Assembly (NCBI RefSeq): GCF_019399895.1
Contig: NC_091865.1
Span: forward strand, 6,639,001-6,703,000
Reading direction: 5' to 3'
From: Cardiocondyla obscurior
Taxonomy: Eukaryota; Arthropoda; Insecta; Hymenoptera; Formicidae
DNA: 64,000 nucleotides
In this document: one piece after another, positions 11,000-22,900 of the stretch
Layout: every line of letters starts with the position of its first letter
Position numbering within the stretch: the stretch's first letter is position 1
Notes under the pieces: generated by a model
Told to the model about the DNA's origin: nothing
What the model saw: only the letters and a program-made list of their open reading frames with translations
Database searches by the model: none
Made by a program: the position numbers and the translations under genes

Positions 11000-13900
11000 C
11001 TACAAATAAAAAAATAAGAATTAGCATAAAATTTATTTCAATTTTTTTAATTAATAAACATATACCTCTAAGCTTCTTTTGCCACTTCATTTCATTAAAC
11101 ATATCTTCCGTTCTCTCGAAGAAATCGGAAACTTTCGATCCTTGATCATCACGTTCTGTAGTATTCAGCACCCTTATTTTTGTATCCACTGTTATAAGTT
11201 CACAGATTTCCGGTATTGGAAAAACAATCTGCTCAAGTGTTCTGTCATGTCTTACAATCTAAAAAATTAAAAATATTAATAAAAAATATTTTTAATGTAA
11301 AAAAATAAAAATCAAATAATGCGCGCAAAGCGCGCGCTTTGTAATATCTTGTATATATGTATAAAAACTACAGTACCTCTATCTGAGCTGTATGAGACGC
11401 GTAATATTTTAATGCTTTATTAATTTTTGGATCTGCATTATTCTGTTCTGATGGTTTCAATATCACTGCCAATTCTTTATTGTGTTGCGCTAATTGATGA
11501 CACAAGATGTAGATATTATGTCCAACCTACAGTAAAAAAAAAAAAAAATTACAGTAGATTTATTAAAGTTACTCTTAAATTAATTAAATTTACTCTTGTT
11601 AATCCTAAAATAGATTACTCACTTCTTTGGGTGACACTCCTTCTTCTGCATTCGTAGAGGAATCGTCAATATCACTAGAATCATCTAATGATTCCTGATG
11701 AAAAGCCTTGCATGCTACGTCTACAAGCTGTTTCGGATTCATGTTGTACATAATCCTTTCAGCATTCTCGCTATCGCCTCTGCTTTCCATAATCGCTAAC
11801 AATAATTTACTGGCATTGTTCTTTAATTCTAGCACCAGATCCATTCTTGTTTTTCCCAAAGGATTAATATCATTTAGAATCAAAGCCGTTATAATATCTA
11901 AGCCATTAGACTCATGCGTGGCGATGCAGTTTTGATTATCATGGCACGGTCCTTGACAATATTCTGTCAATGTTTCCAAAGTTTGATTAATCAGCGCTAC
12001 GTTAAATTCGTTAATGTAAAGACCAAGAAGGCCTAATCCACCAGTAGTAGAGCCACAGATGCAATCCAAAAACATTAATGTTTCTGATACCAAGTTGAAA
12101 TTTGTTTTATTATTTTGATTTCTTAGAAAATTCTACAAAAAAGAAAATTAATATTAATATCAAAAAAATGGATTACAATAAAAATATAAAAATTTATTTA
12201 GTACCTGTAATTCTCTATTGTGATTCTCACAAAGTAACTGTAAGAAACGCAAAATGGGCTGCATCACTAGAACTTTAGGACTCAGCTGGCCTTCTTCTTT
12301 CTCAGCACCAGATGAACTGCCACTTTTATTTCTGTCTGATTTTTCACTTATGTCGTCTAACGCGTTATTCGCTGCGTCTTCCCCAGGTGCAAAACCATTA
12401 CGCATGTTTGTGTATCCCTGTGCATTGGACGCTGCAACCTGATTTAACTCTTCGTGCATCTCATCGGTTATTACCATTCCATTAGGCTTTCCTACATACA
12501 TACAATAAACGTTTAATAAATTTATTATATATATAAAATTAATCGGCACACTTACGAACGCTTGTCGTAACATATAAATAAATATAAAACATTAATTAGA
12601 TAGAAAGCAATAGCTTAATATATTTCCGAGTCATAATATTTTATCTCATACCTGATCCACGTTTTCGTGACAACTTGTCTACATCTTTGCTCTCTTTATC
12701 TTCGTGTGCTTTCACTGCCATATCAGATGTATTCACTGTTACTGTAGCTTTAATCTCTTGTTGAGAATCTTTCATTTTATCGTAAAATACCTACAGGGAA
12801 ATAATAATGTAAAATAATAATCGATTTCATCATTTACGTATAATAAAATAAATGTAAGATTAATTTACCTTAAAGAATGATTGACTTAAATCGCCACCCA
12901 TTAATTTATTAAATATACTTCTTTGTATAATAGGATTCCCACCTTCCAAGAGTGCGATACCTAGTTCCACGACTTCTACAAATATACTCGGAGAGTGTAC
13001 GCTTTTAATCACCAATTCTACCACTAAATCTGAAGCACCCTCGCGATCGAGATGAGTTTGCACATCATGCAACGTTCTTCCAGCCCGGCTTAATATTTTC
13101 GCTATAAATAACAATTGTAAATTTTTAATTATAAATAGTATTTAAATATCTAAAAAATAGTATCTAAGTATTTAAATAATAATATTACATATGCTCAATC
13201 TTATAACTTACCTCCTGGACCATGAGTAATAGTAGTGCTACGAGTTACTCCAATTTCAACATTCTCTGGATTTTGCGTAAAACTTTTGCCGAAGTAACGC
13301 GTTAAAAGATTATTTCTCAGTGCGTCTCCCTGCGGAAAAACAGAGTAATTAGTATCAGCATTCTCTCACAGATTTGAGATCAAAATGATGTACCAATACA
13401 TAGTGCACAACATTAAGAAAAAAAAAAAAAAGATCTAAAATACAGATATCTTTTTTGTATATTCGGAAACGGTTCTATATCATAAATATATATGCACGGA
13501 TTCGAACTGTATATTTACAAAGTCGGTGCTTTATGTGCTTATAGATGTAAAAAATATCTTGTGCAATTTAGAATGCGTTTAGGAAAAATCTCATTAATCG
13601 TTGACGTGAAGGATTTAACTTGAGACAAAATATATGAATAAAGTGCAATATAAAAAAAATGGTAAACTTGAAGTTAATAATAATTTGCAAACAGCATTCA
13701 TGTGTTTGTACATTAACAGTCGTATAAAAATATAAGATTTTAATAATTGGTTAAATTTGTATGAAATAATATTTATGTGAAAGTGTAAGATTATATTCAC
13801 ATATATTATATTAAAATATGATCCTGGGGTAAAGCACATAAAAATGAATAATAACTTTATGTGCTTAAAGATGTAAAAAATATCTTGTGCAATTTAGAAT

Positions 13901-16900
13901 GCGTGTAGGAAAAATCTCATTAATCGTTGACGTGAAGGATTTAACTTGAGACAAAATATATGAATAAAGTGCAATATAAAAAAAATGGTAAACGTGAAGT
14001 TAATAATAAATTGCAAACAGCATTCATGTGTTTGTACATTAACAGTCGTATAAAAATATAAGATTTTAATAATTGGTCAAATTTGTATGAAATAATATTT
14101 ATGTGAAAGTGTAAGATTATATTCATATATATTATATTAAAATATGATCCTGGGGTAAAGCACATAAAAATGAATAATAGCTTTATGTGCTTAAAGATGT
14201 AAAAAATATCTTGTGCAATTTAGAATGCGTGTAGGAAAAATCTCATTAATCGTTGACGTGAAGGATTTAACTTGAGACAAAATATATGAATAAAGTGCAA
14301 TATAAAAAAAATGGTAAACGTGAAGTTAATAATAATTTGCAAACAGCATTCATGTGTTTGTACATTAACAGTCGTATAAAAATATAAGATTTTAATAATT
14401 GGTCAAATTTGTATGAAATAATATTTATGTGAAAGTGTAAGATTATATTCACATATATTATATTAAAATATGATCCTGGGGTAAAGCACATAAAAATGAA
14501 TAATAGCAGTACACATATTTTGGATATTTGGAAAACACATGTAATGATTTTTTGACATATCAGTGTACATCTGTGTCTCAAGTGCAAAATAACTGAATAA
14601 GTGACTATAAATATTCGGCTATCTATAATAATAAAAAACCCATTCATGTTATCGGATTAAAAAACTAACGAAAAATAAAATTCACATAAAAATTTATGTG
14701 CACAGTATGTGTGACTTTCTTTCGAGGCCTAAAAAAATTAAAAATTAAAATATATATTATAATTAATATTATAATTGTTAAAATATGAAATCTATCATTG
14801 TGTATTGGTACATCGTACTACATAAGTTATATACATTTATATATCTATCTATGAAAGCTTTATATTATAATTCTATTTTGGTTTATAAAATATTAATATG
14901 TATAAATACATAATTTTTTAAACAAACTTTTTTAAAATAATATTCCCTCCCCATATAATTTGCAAAAGTCTTCGATGCACGGTAAATGTATATAACAATT
15001 TTATCGTAAAAATAAACTAGTTATATATAATCGATATATGTATTATAAATAGATACCGCTTGCACATTGTAACTAAACAATTATTAATTATTTGTACCGT
15101 GAATCAAAATTACTTTTACATACAGTTTTTATACATATGTATATGAAGTACCTGTATAACATATTAATATAAATATTAAATATATTTTTTCAAAATGAAA
15201 TTATCATATATGGAGATAAAGAGATGATTTATTGTATTGTAGATAATGGAAAATATTGCAAACGAGATAAAGTAATAGTAAGAAATGGATATATAAGTAT
15301 AATAAAAAACGGAGATAAATAAAATACGTGCTTAAATCAAGCGGCATGCATAAAAGATCTACACAACGTACATTATATTTTCTACTTTACGGAATTTTAT
15401 CACACCATTTACGACCCGATGTGTATATATAACATATAACGGACAATTACTTATTCAACAACTTAGTTACACAATTAATCAACTACAGTTAGAAACATAT
15501 TTCATTTCGTTAGTTTTTAAAATGAGAAGTAAAGAATGATTTGTTATGATTTGAAAATCAGAACATTTAGAATTAAACTAGATTCTTCTTCTTTTTTGAT
15601 GATATATCGTAGATGCGTTTTCTTTTTTCCTTCATTTTTAACAATGCAATGTAATGTCGTTACGATATTAAAACGTATCGTTCGCGCGTCACTAATCTCT
15701 CTTTTTAGCATATGTTCGGTATAAAATTTTGTTTCATATACGTTGTGCCTATAGTTCTTTCTATCTACTTTAATTTTTACCGGCTCTTGCTGAGTCATTT
15801 GTCGATTCTCAGACTGATCATTGGAACCTGTTCCAACTTGTGACTCGCTCTTCGTTTCAGACTCCGTCTCTTCCGAGATACCTTCGTTCTTCATTCGCAG
15901 CATGAAAACATCTTTACCTACAAATCTATTCTACGAGACCTACTCACCCGCCGTTAAGACTTTGTGGCATATTGAGAAATCTTATTAACTTTTACATTAT
16001 TCTCATAATTATGCAGCAAGCCAAATAAATTATTTAATCGCGTATTAATCGTCTAATGTGCTGTGAACAATTGGGCATTCAGCTTTATTATAAAAAAAAA
16101 AAACACCCCGTAAATTTAAGTTAAATAATCAGCATAAACTTCGATTTTTTAATTAAAATATAAATTATCACAAAAATAATTTATTCATATAACTAATATG
16201 TTCGATAATTTTTTTTTTTTTTACAATAATGACGTAAATCTATATATTGAGCTGAATGCCCCTTTCCGCGATGCTGTGTTATATTTTCCTCATGATAAAT
16301 GATTCATATAATTTCATGCAAAACACAATTTCACGATACACACTTTTTCACCGTATTCAGGATCGATAGCCATCATTTCTCTGAGGGTCCTTAAGACTTT
16401 GACGCACAACTTTTCTTCTGTTTCTTCCAACAATTTTTCGGTATGTTTAATTAATCTGCAAGTATAAAGATGTATATTTATGTTGCACGTCATTCTTTTT
16501 ACAATACTGCAAGTACAATTTCTACCTTTTAATAAAACCACCGTTTTCACATCTCTTTCTGGCATCAGTAGCCGCAGGAAACAGCAATTCAGGTCGATAT
16601 AGGATATCCACTAACAAAGATAATTCGGATTGTACCAAAGGCTTCAACTGTTCCTCCAGCAGAGACACTATATCCTGAAGACCTTCTATAATACTTCGAT
16701 CCAAACGCATAAGCTAAATAAAAAAAAAGGGTATTAATTGGTTTAGGTAATTCTACTATTTCGTGTATACAAGACTTTTTGTCATAATCTATGCTACAAT
16801 AAATCATTTATAGCTTGAAAACTGCAATACATTTTGCAATAAAAAGCCTTTAATACTCTCATACAGCGTATTTAATATTTAATACTTTATCATATATTAA

Positions 16901-19900
16901 GATACCTATTTTATCATTAATATATAATCAGATTTTAATTAAATATTAAATAAATATTATTTGAATTAAAATTCTGTTCTATTTGCTTTTGGTACGCTTA
17001 ATTAATATCCTTGGTGAAACATACGAAGCCTGTGTAATCTATATGTAACAATATGCTAATTTTAGCAGACACACTACATGGCATCACTAAACTAATAAAG
17101 TGCCGTGCTTCCATGAGTGACCTTTACCTCGTTGTTAGAGCCTTCCGCGCAATGTAGGTCACTCTATGCATTTAAGTAAATTCATTACACAGTTGCTGAC
17201 ACGCGTAGCCACCCTAATCTATTTCACAAAAATTTTATTGCAATTTACCTGGCTCTGACTACGTTCGACCTTTGGTTGTTTCGCGGCCTGCAACCATTTG
17301 CTAGTTTGTCTGCTGAGCATAGCTGCTTTATTGAACATATTGGTAACTTGACTTTCCAGATCAGTCGGTATGGCTATGCCTCTTCCTTTAGCTAAAATTA
17401 TTTATAAAAGACAATATTTTGTTAGTTAAATATAAGTAAATAATATTTTTGATTAATATTCTAAAATTTCCGGAATACTCACCTACATCTGACAGTGTTC
17501 GTATGCAATTTTCGACGTTAAATCTTTGTCCAGCATTTAGCCATGCACATTGTGATACATTAAAAGCTGCATGAAGCAACTGAACAAATATAGGTTGTCT
17601 TGTCTATTCCATGAAAAAAAAAGTAAATTATTTAAAGCCCATATTACAATAAAATTATTTAATTATATCATATCTATAAATTTTTTTTTATTAATTTATA
17701 AATAACATTATCTTTAAATTATATTCTTATATTAAAATGTCTTGCATAAAATGTAACACACTCATTGCCAAGTAATCTGATTAGAGAAATATATACATGC
17801 CACATTAATTGTGCAAATTTTTTCTCGTAAGTTAAATTAATTTGAAAAACACATAGATAGAGTAAGAGAAAATATTTGAAGAATAGTATAAAGTACAATA
17901 ATTATTATTTAACACCAGCAGACGTGATTTACAAAAGTGAGTGCGCTCTATGTCAATAAATGTGTTAATTATACAAAGACATGTGATACAGGCGTACGTA
18001 AAGAAAAGAATGCAGTTTGTATTTACATCACGTCAGTCATTTTGTGCTAAAGCATTTCTAATACATCCCTGATCGTAATATATATAAAATTCACAAATAA
18101 AATTTAGAAGTTTTTATACTTCTTAAGAAATAAATATCTATTATGTACAAGTAAGAAATTTTTTTCCAGTCTTTACATTTTCATAATTATTATTTCTAAT
18201 ATTATATAAATATATAAGAGAAATTATATCGCACTGATGTACCCAACATTAAGAAGAGATTCTAACATTCGATACTCACATAGATGGAAAGATTACTATC
18301 TGTATTTCGATCACACTCCTTGATGTTCCAATATAGTCTAGCCTCGTGCAGATGTTTCTATTAGTAAATCAACCCACCACCATATAGATGGATAGCACCC
18401 ATAGACCATAGACCAATAAACCAATGTTGATTCAAAGAAGGCCAGGTGTTGCATGCCAAAAACACAGAACATGCCACTGATGCTTTCAGCAATATGACCA
18501 AGCACACATCATACAAATTTAATTGATATAATTAACATTTATATTATACGACCTATAAATCTTGATAATATTATATTTCTCAAATGTATGACGTGTACTT
18601 GGTTAATTAGTAAACTTAATTTAAAATGTGTTTGCATGCAAAGCAAGAAAAATTGTTAAGTAAAGTATACGTCAACGTATTTTGCATATATTTAATAATT
18701 AAAATATATGCTTTTCTTTAAACGATTTATTTAATTATTTCCTTTTAAGCATAAAATACAAGAATTATAATAATTATATTATTAGCTATTTTAATGTAAA
18801 ACTACATTATTTGCGATTGTAAATATTAAATTATTATTGTCATTATTCAAGACAAATTGGAAGTTTAATAATTATATTTATTACTTTTAAAAATTATAAT
18901 CAAAATATACTAACTGCAAGCTAACCTCTTTCAGATGAAATTTATCTTCTGTGTGAAAAAAGATCGTGGTATAATTTAAACTAGTTTGAATAAGTATATT
19001 TAATGAATAAAATTTGTGCAACAGAATTTCCACCAAGTGTAAGGTGCCAAAAATAACACCACATAAACTGTATTATTATTAATTTTAAATATTTAAAAAA
19101 GCATGAATCCCAAATTTTGCTCAATATAAATAGTTTATAATTAATTTAGTGTTATATTAAAATCAAACCATGTGTTATAATAAAGAATATTGTTTTATAA
19201 AATGATATTCACAGAAGTAAGTACCAATGAGATATTATAACATGTAGATTAATCAATTAGAAAGAAATCACATAAGTGTATATATATGTATATATAAATG
19301 TGCCTATGCATATGTGTGTATATACACATCATGTGTGCACATACACATCATTGAAAATATTTCTCTTTTAATAATGTAATAAATAAAGATGTTACCTGTA
19401 CAGTAGTACTTTGATCGGAAAACGGACTGCTAAAAAATGTAGATATAATATTCATTAAACAGCTGGTCACGTAAGTCTCTAAAGCTGTATCCGCATGTTG
19501 TCGATCGTGAGTGGATGTGGCAATTAAACCCATATCAACTATAAAAGATTTTTCGAACAAAGACCACATATGATTCGACGTATAAATTTCCTTCATTTCG
19601 ACTTCTGTGTCAATGTAACAATGATTGAGAAAATTTATGTATGCCTCTTTCACCTATTTATAAATGTCATAAAATAAATTAGTAATATTTATTTTAATCC
19701 GATATAAGCATGTTAAATTCAGTAAAATTTACCTCTGGTATACAGTCTGGATGCGATACCATAGCAACGATATCATCTAAGGGCAAAAGACTATGGCATT
19801 TAATTTCAGTATTGACATTCTTGCCCATTGTGCAACAAGCTAGAAGTTTTACCAATTCTACATGATACCTAAAATATTACAATTTTCATATACTTTGTCT

Positions 19901-22900
19901 AATACTTTGAAATATTCAAATATATTAATAAAATATTATGTAAAATATGATAATAATCACCACTTTACAAAAAATTGAAATAACTTACTGAAGAGGGCTG
20001 CTCTCATCCATTCGATGTCTTTCAGATCGCATCATTTCCACAAAATGATTAAACGAAGCTCTATCATTGTAAAAAATTAGAACATCTTCTCCCGCTTGAA
20101 CCAACTAATAAAAAGAAAATTATATACGACAATATCTTATAAAAGTTATGTATGTATAAATTATGTGTATGTAAGAATATCTCACCTCTTGCATCACCAT
20201 TTCTTGACATTTTCTAATAAATTGATTCTCAGCTTTTACTATCGTTTGTAAAAATTTCAGATATTGCACATGTTTTCCATGAGTTTCTATGCAATGTACG
20301 AAATGTTGTATAACTTTCGCACCGACTTCATTGCAAAGTACAGAGTTATCTTGAAAAATACTGCATACTGTCTGTGCTTCTCTTATGCCAGGATTTAAGA
20401 ACAGATCCAGTTGCTTGTGCAAAAGAACTTGATTTTGTTGATTAGACAGACAAAAGTTTTGCAAGAAATCATGTGCCAAGCGCATTAATTCATTCATTCT
20501 AATATCCTCCTTGACATCATATGGAACTTGTAATAAGTCTAAAACGACGGTATGTACTCCGACATTGCGCAGGAGTCTCTGTTCATGTTTGCGTGCCTTT
20601 ACTTGACCGCCTGGTAGATTTTGAATGCATAATTTGTTCATTCTCACTAGTATTTGCTGAATTTTTTTATATTCTTCCGCTTGCTCGGGATGTAATGGTG
20701 GTCCAATATCCAAATCAATAGCAGATCCTTTGAGAAATTATGTATTTATTTTTTATAAAACAATTTATAAAATAAATTATAAATTTATAAAATAAATTTA
20801 TAAAATAATTAATAAGACAAAAACCTTGTTTGTCTAATGTAGATAATAGAGGTGTTTTGCGAGGAGCAGTCGCCTCATCTTCTTCTTCTTTACTCTTTTT
20901 CTTTTTAGTTCCATGTTCCTCTGTTGCCTTAGATTTATACACCCAAAGTTCAGATTTTTCAACAGACTGGCGCAAAATATCTAAATCTGCTTTTATTTGT
21001 TTGTATGATTCTACGTCGCTGTCCGAAACCAAAAGTTGCACCTGTTAATCAAGTTCGTATTATTTAATAATTGTTCTTGTAATTAGATTATGAGAAAATT
21101 TAATATCCAAAAAAGTTTAACCTGTTTAAATGCTTGTAAAACTTCTTGCCGCTGGCTAAAGTGCCTAAATAATAAATGTAAAGCTCCAGAAACCAATGGC
21201 GGATAATCGTGCATAGCCAGATGTAATAAAACGCGTAAAAATGTTCTTCCTCCTTGACCATCTAAATCCAGTGCTGCGCATTCCTCACTACATAAAAAAA
21301 TTAAACACGTTGATAAGATACAATCCTCATGTGTTATATTCAAACAAATATTACCTGCTTCCAAATATTCCTTCTGCTTGTGCACCGATTGATTCTAAAT
21401 CAATAGTTTTTTGTCCTAAATTAACGTCTCCCATTTTTTCCGCAACTGTCGATGCCGTTTCATCGAATTCTCGTTTGAATATACTCAAAAGACAAGAGAT
21501 TCGATAATCCAATCGGACATCCAAAATAAACTGCAAGATCTCGATTATCTTGAGTTTTGTGTCCATCACCAAAGGATATTCCTTCTTCATTAATGGCTTT
21601 GGTCTTGGAGTAGAACTCGCTAGAACTTGACCAGCTGGTCCTAATGTTAAATTCGTCATCACAGCGCCCATATCGCCAATGCATCTAAGAATGCCTCCTT
21701 CAGCTATATGATCATAAATAAAAATTTATATTAAATTAATAACGAAAAATAATAGTTATATAACATTACACGTTTATCACATAAAAATTGTTATTAAAAA
21801 TTAAAGTGCATAAAAAATTGATTTTAGATTTTAAAAAATATTACTTTTTTATAAAATAAAGAAAAATTCTTTTTTGCAATCTATTATTTAAAAAAAACAG
21901 AAAAATTACTCAAAAAAAAAAAATAATAATAATAAAATAATGATTGTATCGATGTGATAATTCAAGATATTGCACTTTATAAATTGTTAATATAGACATT
22001 TTTTATTTCTTATTTATTTTAGCAAAATAATATCATTATAAAGATGTTTAAGCAATTAAAAGGTTTATAAATCTACTTTGTACAAAGTATATGATAAGAT
22101 CGCATGCTTAATCTTATTAATATTTATTTCACATATTACGGTTTAGTTAGCTTTCAACAAGCTTTCTAATAGGATATTACCTGCCTCCTCAGAATCCGTA
22201 TCAGCTGTGGTTGAAATATTTACAAGAGTAAATTAATTAGTTTTAAACATATTTACTACACTATATATGTTATAAATAATAAAACCAGTTTTATAAAGGT
22301 ATTTTATTTTTGAAGGGATTTCATATAATACAAAGCATGGATTGCATACAATATGAATATATTACAGCATAAAAAATTATGAAATTACTACCATGCGCGT
22401 AAATGGTATATGTACATATATATATGTATATATAAATGAATCGAAATATATCTACTAAATTGCTTAAAGGGTTCATTAAAAATTTGTTAATAAATGATAG
22501 AAAACATAATTATAGATTATGTCTTACCAAATAAAAATTATAAAAATGCAAACTTACAATCAATATCACCCGTAGGTATTTTTCCATCGGTGGATTCATT
22601 CTCTGATACACAATCCAAAATGCTAAGCAATGTCTTTGTTAAGCTTAATAAATCATTAAAACTGTAGAATCCAAAATAAATTAAGTCACGTGCTAATTTG
22701 ACAACCTAGCAAAATAGAACAATAAATTAATTATAACTTATCTTACATAAAGAAACAAGAAAAGAACAACTATATGTACCTCAAATGTGAGTTTATTCTG
22801 TTCCTGATCACCAAAAGACCACATTTTCCCGACCACATTACGCAGATAATCTTCAACGAACATAATTGTCGAACTAAATTTAGTGCGAACAACTTCTTTA

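Noticed and set aside
10509..11189. A 226-codon minus-strand open frame
   Set aside because: It runs through Itpr introns between exons 34 and 37; the true exons switch frame at their splice sites.
13615..14647. Three similar antisense ORFs starting MCFTPGSYFNIIY
   Set aside because: They are the same frame of the 326-bp tandem unit repeated; AT-rich composition without coding bias.
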